In this document: piece after piece, positions 44,801-53,742 of the stretch
How the letters are laid out: every line of letters starts with the position of its first letter
How positions within the stretch are numbered: position 1 is the stretch's first letter
Assembly (NCBI GenBank): GCA_947462335.1
Contig: OX381710.1
Coordinates: forward strand, 58,474,842-58,538,841
Direction of reading: 5' to 3'
From: Harmothoe impar
Lineage: Eukaryota > Annelida > Polychaeta > Phyllodocida > Polynoidae
DNA: 64,000 nucleotides
Made by a program: the position numbers and the translations under genes
The notes under the pieces: generated by a model
What the model saw: only the letters and a program-made list of their open reading frames with translations
Databases searched by the model: none
Told to the model about the DNA's origin: nothing

Positions 44801-47635
44801 TAGAGTCTATTATGGCTGGGGAGTAATTAACTATGTTAATTTGACTGTTAGGAAGCCTAAGTCACTATGCTGATAACGAGCTAATGTCCTTAAGTACATG
44901 GGAGTGAGGAGGTTAATTATTAGTGAAGTGTACAGGATTTACTTCTACTTTGTTGACTCAAAAAGGTATTTTGTTGTTTGGCGTAGGGCGTGTAAGGTAG
45001 ACATCACAACCGTTTATTATTTTGCATATAGTATTCCCGTAATTCCCACGGCGAATGTTGCAGAGCAATTATTGAAAATTAAATAAATTGTAGCGCCAAT
45101 GGCCGCCTTGTATCACTTAAATTAGAATCTAACCAGTGAAGGCATGAGTAGGAATAATTCAGAGTAAATAGAGCCATAAACATGTACAAGCTGCACCAAT
45201 CCGCTCTGATACGTTACTAGCTTTAACCATTTGCGGACCGCATGGTACTTTAAGGCATCATGCCCTTGGCGTAAATGCAGCACTGGCTACTTGAATGTAT
45301 CATAATAAACCCTCTGAAGTGTATTAACCCCATGGGGTCGACATGATGATGGAAGCCATCTCGAGTTGTTCGCCAGGGCAGCATTATGTCCATAAACGGC
45401 TTTTTGCATTAAAGCTCGCAGTGCGGCCCTTAAAGGGTTAATATCTACTCAAACACAAGCCCATGTAGACTTAAAAATAACCATCCAAAAACAAAGCATG
45501 CTGGTTCTGCAATCTATACATACGTCAATATCATCTATCTGAAGTTCAAGGGAAAATAAATTATACATCCTTCTTCGGTGACAGATTACAGAAAATGATT
45601 CAACACGTATTATAAACTTAATGCTAATTATCGCCAGACACTCCACCCTGACGTGTTCTCATATTGTTCTGTGTTCTAGCTTGTGAAGTTGTGTGTGCAG
45701 TCGTTAATACACCAACCAGCTGATACCTATTATTAGAATAACCTAAATGAATGCGCCTGGATTATGGTCTTGTATTTGATTATAACCCGAGCCTTGCTGC
45801 TTATTAAATACATTGTGTAAGACAATATACTAAACTACCTAATCATCTGCAACAGACAGTTGGAGCACTATACATTATGTTAATTGGATTTGCGTTTATA
45901 GTTTTTCAGCGGAGGAAATATTCAGAGTAGATACTGAACTACTGAACTATTATATGTATGATATAAAGCAATGGATGTGTTGTTAGCATGGGGTAAGAAA
46001 GTTACCTGGGAAGCTTTGGATTTGGAGCGCTGTGGGAAAATTACAAGGACAGAACAGTTAGTCGTGATTAAACGCAGGGACGATGATACATGTAACAACT
46101 TGAGTTAACATGGTTGAAGAGTGCAATCAGAACAGCATTGTTTGTTCAGTTTGTTCGGACCCCTTTTGTCTTGACCGGCGCCGTAGTATTAAGAATGCAG
46201 ATATGTCATTGTTTTGATACAAGCGGTAATTAGCTTAATGATTCATTAACACGGGGGGATATCCATGACACTACCCCGGATGTGGTCGACAAATACTTCC
46301 CCATTTCGAAATGTATTAAGCTTTCGATTCGATAATAGATATGCTTACGGTTTCTGGCATATTAGTGAATTGATAACGGCTAGTCACATCTATTGCACTA
46401 TCCATAGTTGAAGGATTTGTAGCATGTCAACATAATCATAATTATTTGCATTTTCGACTACTATCACGAAAAAATGATATACATTTCACGAACCAGCACT
46501 ATGATTTATAACTTCCTTGCCTCGAATATTAGCTTCGTAGCGTATGATTCATTGAAAAGTATGTACTACTGGACTGAATTCCATGTATAGGTTATTGCCT
46601 TTGCCAATTCCTTTGCTGGCTCCGAGTGGAGGTTCTATTGGAGGTTTATAGCATGTCCAGAGGTGGAGCCTCTAAATTGGAAAAAAAAGGCACACACGCA
46701 AATGACAGTTGTCTATTTAATGAAAATGTCGAGTCCAGTGCGATCCTTTTTGGTACTTTGGTGTACACTAGGCAGCCCCAGCCAATTTCTTTTTAAAATT
46801 TCCCATGACTGTAGACCAGCTGGCATGAATGAACAACTTCAAGGGCTCTCATATAGGGCATGATATGAATACACGATTGAATTTCTCATAATACAACTTT
46901 CCCTGATGTTATTTAGGGAGTGGTCATTTTCTAGCAACAGTCGCGGGGGGGGGGGGGGGCAACCCCTTTGTGCTATAGTAACGATGAGGCTTTTGCGCTA
47001 AAGAGGGGTGCACCCCCCCCCCCCTCAACATTCTTTTGGCCCCTCTCTTCAAGGGGTCCGAATTGTATTGGTCTCTCCAACTGTTGTTGAAATATGACCA
47101 CTCCCTTAGCATAGCATTTACTATCGGACCCATTCAATTTAAGATCGTCACTTACCCGACACCCTAGCTCACTGCGGTACCTCCCTTCTTGGTTTGCCTT
47201 TGAACCTGACTTCCGCCATTTCATGGACGCCCTGATCACGGTCATAGGGTTAGATGTTGGTAATGGCTCCCCATCCACAGAGTCACGACGACCCTGACGT
47301 GACGTCACAGAGTCGCGGCGTGACAGCACAACAGATTCTAATTGTCCTGACCGTGACGTCACGACGGATTCCCGATGTTCATGACGTGAGTTCACAACAG
47401 AATCCCGATGTCCTGACCGTGACGTCACGGATGAATGACGCGTCCTGCTTGACGTCAAATCCCGTGATGACGTCAGTTCCGGTGTAGGTGTCGTAGTTTT
47501 TCCTCCGGTGGCCGTTCTTAGGAAGGTGGCGCTGCTCTGTCTGCGGCCGCGCATGCGCTGTCTGTAGGAGTGTCTGAGGCTGGTCATGACCTGCTGCAGG
47601 CCGTCAGTGGCCTCCACAGACATGGACACCGACAT
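29690..47635 (-). CDS. CNBD2: CNBD2-like cyclic-nucleotide-binding-domain protein, 16 coding exons, 871 residues
   Basis: Join of 47156-47635, 46006-46029, 43445-43503, 41202-41394, 39639-39707, 37842-37933, 37587-37660, 37312-37373, 36860-36943, 36435-36499, 34678-34755, 34366-34426, 33006-33986, 30675-30725, 30217-30306 and 29690-29842. Every junction is GT-AG and every phase closes. Residues 1-168 are Ser/Arg-rich. FRRAARAVMLIQRVCRVCK (169-187) is a basic helix. A cNMP-binding fold follows with GSGADSIFFVLSGK and the phosphate-binding cassette FGEEDL...PRRTTV (350-365), including the expected Glu and Arg. A second cNMP-like fold (about 400-821) is split by a Ser/Arg insert (about 470-755). 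Mammalian CNBD2 (CRIS) binds cAMP and is needed for sperm flagellum function; its usual length is near 576. The ATG at 47635 follows an in-frame TAG. The family call is strong; the assignment to CNBD2 rests on block order. Confidence 0.85.
30217..30306 (-). CDS. CNBD2: CNBD2-like exon 15 (792-821)
   Basis: 90 nt, phase 0/0, acceptor TTTACTGTAG, donor AAG/GTAGGC. It encodes VSGGCEVLQINKKFFMKHAD. The exon itself begins GTAAGTG, so the acceptor is followed at once by a donor-like hexamer. Confidence 0.88.
30675..30725 (-). CDS. CNBD2: CNBD2-like exon 14 (775-791)
   Basis: 51 nt, acceptor ATATTTCAG, donor CTA/GTAAGT. It encodes GLRSCLEPEERGPSASL and restores the VFGL...SLVS strand order of the second fold. 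Confidence 0.75.
32674..32789. mobile_element. Short hairpin MITE with TTAGGGACCTTTA ends
   Basis: TAGGGACCTTTAGTAAAC at the left and TTGTTAAAGGTCCCTA at the right, with an inner perfect pair CGCAGACGTA/TACGTCTGCG around a 19-bp loop. It lies within a CNBD2-like intron. Confidence 0.7.
33006..33986 (-). CDS. CNBD2: CNBD2-like exon 13 (448-774), large Ser/Arg/Pro insert
   Basis: 981 nt, phase 0/0, acceptor TTTTGCCTGCAG, donor TTT/GTAAGT. It opens GEARVIKHLAAADFNLVARR and closes VQLEALNPGRVF, both cNMP-fold strands. The roughly 285 residues between are low complexity and basic (QRRRK, QQRRRR, many Ser/Thr/Pro). The GC content is far above the neighbouring introns. Confidence 0.88.
34366..34426 (-). 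CDS. CNBD2: CNBD2-like exon 12 (427-447)
   Basis: 61 nt, acceptor ATATATTTGCAG, donor TCA/GTAAGC. It encodes FGRLMVKDSNEMEWIYIIKS, the first strands of the second cNMP-like fold. Confidence 0.88.
34678..34755 (-). CDS. CNBD2: CNBD2-like exon 11 (401-426)
   Basis: 78 nt, acceptor GTGTGTTACAG, donor AA/GTAAGG. It encodes FQHFPLHRLIDNP and the start of the second fold. Confidence 0.88.
34847..35036. mobile_element. MITE of the AAGGCC-A(n)-GTTTCAGG family, truncated copy 3
   Basis: Only the left part is present: TTAGGCCAAAAAAATAAA, GTTTCAGGTCACCCGACCGA and the inner GGGCCGACCCTAC. The expected right terminus is missing. Confidence 0.6.
35126..35319. mobile_element. MITE with perfect 20-bp terminal inverted repeats
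   Basis: CACTCTAAGAACAGTGTGTT at the left equals the reverse complement of the right end. The inner part repeats GTGTGTT/AACACAC. CA lies outside both ends. Confidence 0.8.
36435..36499 (-). CDS. CNBD2: CNBD2-like exon 10 (380-400)
   Basis: 65 nt, acceptor TTTCCTATTTCAG, donor AA/GTAAGT. It encodes DYRALLNMCDDSHDPRYLDI. Confidence 0.85.
36860..36943 (-). CDS. CNBD2: CNBD2-like exon 9 (352-379), phosphate-binding cassette
   Basis: 84 nt, acceptor TTTTTCCATTCTAG. The donor CAG/GTTGGC is weak beyond GT. It encodes EEDLKCACPRRTTV with the Arg expected to contact the cyclic phosphate, then VELITIHRQ. Confidence 0.9.
37312..37373 (-). CDS. CNBD2: CNBD2-like exon 8 (331-351)
   Basis: 62 nt, phase 1 in and 0 out. 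It ends EIKQGEGFG, so the phosphate-binding cassette is split between exons 8 and 9. Confidence 0.88.
37587..37660 (-). CDS. CNBD2: CNBD2-like exon 7 (306-330), beta strands of cNMP fold
   Basis: 74 nt, phase 2 in and 1 out. It contains KQGSGADSIFFVLSGK, the glycine turn and strand typical of cNMP-binding domains. Confidence 0.9.
37842..37933 (-). CDS. CNBD2: CNBD2-like exon 6 (276-305), start of cNMP fold
   Basis: 92 nt, acceptor AATTTTCCAG, donor AC/GTAAGT. It encodes ILRFLKRASPDFNSFPLETQ and RKMVQCMWFD. Confidence 0.88.
38499..38608. mobile_element. Short palindromic element with AACGTTGAATCAACGTTGATTC core
   Basis: CCAATGGGC at the left and GCCCACTGGG at the right bracket self-complementary AACGTTGA/TCAACGTT units. 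It lies in a CNBD2-like intron. Confidence 0.5.
39639..39707 (-). CDS. CNBD2: CNBD2-like exon 5 (253-275)
   Basis: 69 nt, phase 0/0, acceptor ATTATCCAG, donor GAG/GTAAGG. It encodes LTDEMRGLLTKETTERTLEQ, the helix leading into the cNMP fold. Confidence 0.85.
39777..39867. mobile_element. Short foldback element of the GGCCACCGTCCAC family
   Basis: TGGCCACCGTCCACTGGG at the left and CCCACTGGACGGTGGCC at the right are nearly exact inverted repeats, with an inner TAATCGACCAAAGTA/TTAGTCGACCAAAGTACC pair. Related to 9315 and, at the ends, to 52319. Confidence 0.7.
40370..40696. repeat. Long hairpin, about 150-bp arms
   Basis: GTGTACACATTACTCTCGTT...CCTTCCGAAGGAAGG...CAACCCCTGCTGGTAG...CAGGAACAGGAAATGGAACC on the left reappears in reverse complement after a loop of about 30 bp near 40525-40555. 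One arm lacks a few bases. The matching short ORFs on opposite strands are a consequence of the symmetry, not genes. Confidence 0.85.
41202..41394 (-). CDS. CNBD2: CNBD2-like exon 4 (188-252)
   Basis: 193 nt, acceptor TTTTTTGCAG, donor GAT/GTAAGT. It encodes VCSEEWYAKMDSF...FFKERRVD, a linker ahead of the cNMP fold. Confidence 0.85.
42311..42536. mobile_element. MITE with TACCCTAAAACCTCGCGTATA ends
   Basis: The left end and the right end (TATACACGAGGTTTTACGGTA) are inverted repeats. Inside, TATAAGCCGCAC and GGCCGATCCTATA are repeated. Confidence 0.65.
42751..42890. repeat. Poly-T run plus AAGTGACAT-type short repeats
   Basis: About 18 T residues are followed by three degenerate copies of a unit around AAGTGACATG...TTCTTAAATNCAACATGCGA. 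It could be the poly-A end of a minus-strand retroposed sequence. Confidence 0.45.
43445..43503 (-). CDS. CNBD2: CNBD2-like exon 3, basic helix (169-187)
   Basis: 59 nt, phase 0 in and 2 out, donor GTAAGT. It encodes FRRAARAVMLIQRVCRVCK, a conserved basic amphipathic segment of this family. Confidence 0.85.
43504..46005. other. CNBD2-like intron, no other feature recognised
   Basis: Unique-looking AT-rich sequence without coding signal or clear repeats. Confidence 0.5.
46006..46029 (-). CDS. CNBD2: CNBD2-like exon 2, 24-nt microexon (RSKSKASQ)
   Basis: Acceptor TAATTTTCCCACAG, eight codons in phase 0, donor CAG/GTAACT. It fits exactly between exons 1 and 3 but could be skipped without breaking the frame. 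Confidence 0.6.
46914..47109. mobile_element. MITE with TTAGGGAGTGGTCAT ends, 46 bp from the exon 1 donor
   Basis: TTAGGGAGTGGTCATTTTC at the left and ATGACCACTCCCTTAG at the right. Inside are a 15-base G run and an opposing C run. It sits in intron 1 of the CNBD2-like gene. Confidence 0.65.
47156..47635 (-). CDS. CNBD2: CNBD2-like exon 1 (residues 1-160), Ser/Arg repeats
   Basis: Starts MSVSMSVEATDGLQQ and ends in CGG before donor GTAAGT. Residues 56-123 are imperfect repeats around S-V-x-S-R. RRxS motifs lie at 31-34, 106-109 and 116-119. The DNA holds five TGACGTCA palindromes. Confidence 0.8.
47300..47475. promoter_or_regulatory. Cluster of five full CRE palindromes (TGACGTCA) inside coding exon 1
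   Basis: Perfect TGACGTCA occurs at 47300, 47354, 47420, 47450 and 47468, with spacings 54, 66, 30 and 18 bp, all multiples of 6. TGACGTGA half-matches also lie near 47295 and 47384. CRE octamers bind CREB/ATF factors. The sites coincide with repeated SVTSR-type codons, so codon repetition explains part of the pattern. Confidence 0.55.
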
Positions 47636-50600
47636 GCTGAGGTCTGCGTGCTAACTAACAACCAGTACTCCACCAAACGACTGCGAGTTGCATTTTGATT
47701 TACAAGATTATCCAGCTGTTGGAGATCCATGCATTGAGTCTTTATGTAGGCCTGGTTAGTCCTATGTGAATTCTATTCAGTCTCCATGAATGAACAACTT
47801 GTGGTGGCTTTACCTGTAAGCCCGGGCCTGTAAGGAATGGGAGAGTTTTAGTATCACAATAAATCAAAGTAACTATAACGTTGGCCAATTGATCCGATTA
47901 TTTTGATCAGCAGGTAATCATATGAATTGAATAGACCTAGGCTATGTTTTTTTGTAAACAAGTGCTAGGTATAGGCTACCATTTTAAATCCCGGGACTAG
48001 ACTAAGCTATAATTTCCATTCCAAGTCGGGGTCTGTTTACAGAGTTTGTGGAATTAAGATGGCAGAGGTAAGGTGCCGTCTCCCACCTGTGCCTTATCCA
48101 CAAGTCTGGTACTGTGAGGGGGCGGCACCCAGTAACAGGCTGCTGACAAACAGCACCTGGTGTTTGTCTCCTGTCAGCTGCAGGCTCAGTAGGAGAACTG
48201 AGGTGATAACAAAGGCATTTTCAGCCTGAAAACCTATATCCTACTCGGTAGGTCGGACCCCCCCCCCTGTCGACTTTTATCCCCTCTACGAGATACATAT
48301 ATATGCCTGCAGATCTTTGTAAATACAATGTAATTTTGGATTTGATTTGTTATGGGGACAGGATTAGCTTTTTCCCATTTTCGTGTCGACTGTCGACTAT
48401 TGATTTGATTGTAAGGACGGAAAAGTATTGTGTCAGCCTTGCTTTGCTAGGTGGGATTGGGTATGCCCAAACACACGTTTCTTACCAGAAAAAAATACAA
48501 CAGAACACAGCACCTTTACCTCCAATAAAGGTCCAGATAATATCGAGCTCCTATCCTCTCCACTTACACTAATAGCTCTAACAGTATGCCTTGGATATGG
48601 CAAGTGAATATATGTATTCATCAATTAATTGACAAGCTTCATCATAATACAGAAATAGAGGAAATGTACCATCATTTCCTCCCAATGTATATTGCAATCG
48701 CTTTCTGTGAGGTCGAAAATGGCAGGGTACTTATATGAGGCATGTATCTGATGTCTATAACGTCGGTAATGAGCTATGTAGATACAATGTACCATTAAAT
48801 ATACGGGTGCTGTAAGTCTAGAACACTGCCACATGAATCATTATAGTCCCTGTGGTCCTTGTTTATATCTGTGTATATGTGTTATAGTAGTTCCCACCCT
48901 GACAATACACATAGTACATCTTCCACATTGGTGCAATACCTTCTCAGGTGTCAAGGATCCAATCAGGTTATGACAGGTGATATTGGATCCCTCGGAACAT
49001 ATCAGCAAGACCTCCTACCAGTTGGACCCTACCATATATGCATATATATGTAGCGCAATATTATCCATTGACTAACACACTTACGTTATCTATTTAGCCT
49101 TTGAAAATACATAGCTATGTGAATATGAAATTATGATGTATAGATTTGTATTCATAATGAGATTCGGTCCAAACCTGTTTTGCTGTTTAATGTCCAATAA
49201 TGCCCATATTGCTTGATCTCTTGGTATAGGTATAGGTCCATCCGTACCGCCCTCACATCGAAGTGTAATAGTGTCTCCTATGTATGAGTCATACCATAGC
49301 AATCACTGATTGGCACAGAGGAGGCGGTGGGATGTTGTTTCAAATGTAGATCCGGTAAGATTGTCCATTTCCAGGGACACCTACAAGTCTACAGGTCTAT
49401 AAGGATGCCCACAGGTGTGAGATGTAGATATTCATGAATGTCTTTACCTGTGGGCCATTCCTGCCTTTGCAATGTCTAACAATGCATATAATCAATTCCA
49501 ACAGCTCCTTCCTCCTTGAGCATGGGCCACCCGGCACTTCCACGATCCCCTCCTCAACAGTGCTATACTTGTCCTCCAGGTACTAGTTCCAAACTCTGCC
49601 ACTGGGGGGCTTATGGGGCACCTCCTGGCGGGAGGTGGGGGATTAGGCCACCTCTATCCCACCCTATCCAATCCCACCGTGGAGGCAGTGGTACTGAGGC
49701 GCTGGGAGGGGGGGGGGTCAGGAAGAGGCACATGCCTTCAAGTCGTCGTCAATTTGCCACATGCAGAATGTCGTCATTAATGTGATCCCTGTTTCATCAT
49801 AGCAGACCCTTTATCCCCCCAAAACTATATGGAAGTAAGATTGTTCAGTTTGTTCATCAACTGAAGTGACCCTCATATTTAATTGCAGGGTAGGATCTGC
49901 CCCAAACCTCTGCCAAGTACTACACTGTATTCTAGTACTGGCTATGTGGGCCCAGACATATAAGGGCACTTGAGGTAGAACAAGTTGGCATGTATGCACG
50001 TATTACACAGTCTAATAGTCTAAAGGTGGCAGATAATGTTTGGGCATTAGAATGAGTAGAATGAATACAAATTCCTCTTCCTATTACCCGGAAAACTACC
50101 ACGGAGCCAAAGGAAATGCTGCCATATAGGGGGATTGTAGGGAACTTAAAGGAGGCACCACGATTCCTGATAAAAAAACTAAACTAAATCCTAACCCCGT
50201 CTTAATGCCCCGAGCACGGGGCAGTATGCGGACTACCGAGATCCTGTCTATGGGTTTGGGAGGGAGGCAGTCCAGCCCTTAGTGATTCACCATTGGCGTT
50301 CTGCTGTGCTGACAGGTCCCCTATAAGCTGCTTAAACAGGGTCGAACCTGGCGTGATTTATTGGCATTATTAAGAACTCTTCTATAACGGACAACGATCA
50401 ATTAGGGGTTCAGTATACCTCTTTAACAGAGAGTTATACCTATCTATTATGTATTTGTCTGCTGATTCAAATATTTCTGGGAAACATGGTTTAGTGTTTG
50501 TTTTGGTTTTACGTCATATTTATAACACAAATTGCTGGAAAGTGATAAACATCTAGCAAAGAAAATTTAATGCAGGAAGAACTGATATAGCCACTTACGG

Positions 50601-52318
50601 CATATATTTTGAGGAGAAAGTCATGAGGCGAAAGAGAGAGTGAGAGAAGGAGGGAGCGAACTTTAGACAGAGAAAGAGATGTCTTAGAGCCAAGTAAGTT
50701 TGCTACAATTCGTGTCCCCCATAGTGCATCATTTATGTGATATAATGCATTTGTGATAGGACCAAGAAAGGCGATGTTGAAGGTCTTTAACTCTGGCTCA
50801 CGGCTTGCCGGGTTGACCAACAAACTTCGAAATCGATTACAAATATATAGACATTTCCCTAAATATTCAAAATTGGAGAGGAAATACTATAGTTAGGGTA
50901 GATTGCCTGAAACACACTTTTTTTTTGCAATGCTTTACATTTCAGACTTTGCATCCAAAAACATGCTTATTATGTTTTCTGTACAATGATTATAAAAATG
51001 TGATGAGGTATCTATACTAAGTCGACCTTTACTAACACACACTTCATAAACTGTTACTTTACTGCAACTGCATTAACTGCAGCAGCCAGATGAGAATGTG
51101 GTTAACCTTTTCATTCAAAGAAGATGGCCCTAAATAACTAAAGATGCATTGCAATTTCAGCAGTGATGATAGGGCGTATGTATTTAACATGTATGAATTC
51201 CCTCTACTTCTGAACCAAAATGACGCTCTCCAGTTTTAATAAAACATTGTCGATGTACACAGTTTAATTGTTACCTCCAAGTAAAAACCACAATACATTA
51301 ACTGTCTAGAATACAATATTTTGCAACAACTTCGAACATGCACTTAAAGGGGGGGCGGGACTTGGAAAGAGCAGGACAAAAGTTTTGTTATACTTCATGT
51401 TGTAATACGTTTTAACATTCGTTACATGTGTTAACAGTATAGTCATATGTGCTACTGATGGACCCAGACATCAGCCTGCCGGCAGACAGGCCTTCTGTAA
51501 TGAAACTTATACATTTGCGATTATCAGTCCGGCTATACCTAGCCCCAAGACGGCCCCTACAGCCACTGTAGTGGTGCTGTCCCCAGCACTAAGTCGGTCC
51601 CAGGTTGTACACAGCTCTCGTGGTACCAGCAACACCATAATATTGGATTAGACCATCAGGATACCAGGTCCCAATGCCCTGTGATCCCTTCTAATGCTAT
51701 ACGGTCTCACAACACTAATTATTCTCACCAATGCCTACGCCATAGGTAATGGCAATATAGCCGTATGCTTGAGTAGGTGCTTTCATGTCAATTCATAGGT
51801 AACCTCTGGTGGACCTTTGCAAGACAGGAAAATCAATTTAATGCCATTCAAAGCTGAATTGATCAATAACAAAAGTCTGTGGAGGTGTGACGTTGACGTA
51901 TGGGGAATACCGTACGCTCGTGCTTTGTCAGTCACTGCTCTTCAAGTTGCATTTTATGTAAACTGATTAGACGTTCAGAAGAATATGCAGGGTTGCCAAT
52001 ACACACTTCAATATTTATAAACATAGAAGCAGAAAATTGATAGGCAGTGTATACACCTATTCGTATTTATTAACACTGACTTCAAAGAACAGTTGCTTAT
52101 GTAGTTGTTATTAACCAAATCCAATTTCTGAATTGATAAATTGTTTGTTGGATAATTATTTCTTTCGTGGCAAACGTAGGTTCTGTCTTCATTGAAATAA
52201 CCCCCAAACATATCATAGGCCTATTGGACGGGTACTCCTAACCATTAACTCAATTGACAAGATATACACATATATACTACACCTTTTCAAATGTATACAA
52301 GCTTTTCACCGAGTTCCT
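47636..52318. other. Region upstream of the CNBD2-like gene, no gene recognised
   Basis: Mostly unique-looking sequence with a GA-rich patch near 50620-50690 and scattered homopolymers. ATGGCAGAG/GTAAGG at 48059-48073 would fit a tiny first exon of a divergent gene, but no partner exon was found. Confidence 0.45.
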
Positions 52319-52854
52319 GATGGCCACCGTCCACAGAGCATAAACGATGATCGTCGGTATAAAATCGCCGACTCAGCAATACGTGAAGTGCCAACCCACC
52401 CACCCTGTTCTGTCGGCACTTCGCCATGCTTTATACACGGCCTTTATACGTCCGTCAGAGGTTGTTATACGTCCATCAGAGGTTGTTATACATACGTCAG
52501 AGATATGCTTCTCTTCATATTGACAATTGGTAAATACATATTGTAGTATGGGCTATAAGTACTACCCTCCCCCCTCTCCCATCCATAAAATCTTATTCAG
52601 CCAGGACTTGGCCTATAAAATCAAACTCCTTTGATTTTATCAGCCGTATATCTCTTACCTCCGTTTTTGTAAACAAACACTACATCGGCCGATTAAATAA
52701 TTATTTCCAACGTCCATAGGGCGTACACATCATTTGTACATCGTTAGACACATCATTCACGCCGAAGTTTGTATACAAACATTGTGCAAAATCAAAATAA
52801 ACAAGACTTTATTCCGACAATGTTCCCTACTTTATGCTCTGTGGACTTTGGCCA
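52319..52854. mobile_element. Non-autonomous element with TGGCCACCGTCCACAGAGCA ends
   Basis: 24-bp ends differ only in CCG/AAG and are inverted, each finishing in CATAAA inward. Three tandem TTATACGTCCGTCAGAGG-like units lie at 52444-52503. There is no transposase ORF. Confidence 0.7.
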
Positions 52855-53296
52855 TAACCATTAGTTAAAAGCATCGCAGAAACACTTCATATAGGTTCTG
52901 CAATGTCTACTTGCCTATGCCTCTTTGAGTAAACCTGATGATATCTATCTGAAGCTGACAAATGAAGTGTCTAGACAGTGAACATGTCAATTCAGGTTTA
53001 GGACATTGGGCTTTATGTATCTTCCTGAACATCTTAAACTTAACACGAGAGGCTGAGTAATAGTGGCATAACATTTCCCTTATTTCAGGCTCATCTAGAT
53101 GTAAGAGGTGTGTATCTTAATGCAGTGAACCAGAAGGCACACGACGGACGCCAGGTGTAACACATGCTGATCACGTGTAAATAGTGACCTGTTCAGATCG
53201 CAGGTTTGAATACACAATTCACCCACGTAAAAGTTGGTATATTATCGATTAGGACTACCAATTGATTCTCAGCACTGATCATTTTGCTCAGATGTA

Positions 53297-53564
53297 ATTA
53301 GGGGGGTGATAAATCTACTTTTCTTTGGGGACAGGCTCAAACTATGCATTTGGGTCCAGAAACGCGGGAAATCACAAAAATATTTTTTTCGGACCCTGTG
53401 ACTCTTCTGTACGTGGGGTCCAATGATCGGCAAAATAGTGAGAAAACAGCCAAAATTCAGGCTTTCAGATTCCTTCTCAAATCTCATCATGTCTTCATGA
53501 AAATGGGCAAAAACCTTCCAGTTGGACCCAAACAGAGCATTTAAAGTCATATTGTTGTGATTAC
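53297..53564. repeat. Dispersed repeat, copy 1 (pairs with 56096-56377)
   Basis: It shares GGGGACAGGCTCAAACTATG, AGTGAGAAAACAGCCAAAAT, TCAGGCTTTCAGATTCCTTC and AAAGTCATATTGTTGTGATT with the second copy 2.8 kb away, in the same orientation. Confidence 0.8.
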
Positions 53565-53742
53565 AGCAATTTGTGATTTGAGCAGGCAAGCATAGGGGTA
53601 TCCCCGCGGGATTAGTACCAATTTTAGCCACCAGGGGGCTCCACCATGGCCTCACATGGTAGAAACAGGCTAATAATTCCCTTTTGGTACTTTTTTCTGG
53701 AGAATTCAGTAGTTTTATCTGAAACATTCCATTTTTGGTGAA

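Noticed and set aside
47254..47487. 77-codon plus-strand ORF opposite CNBD2-like exon 1
   Set aside because: Shadow of the repetitive exon; the CRE palindromes make both strands look similar.
53269..53727. 152-codon minus-strand ORF
   Set aside because: It lies in a dispersed repeat whose second copy (56096-56377) does not keep the full frame, so selection for coding is unlikely.
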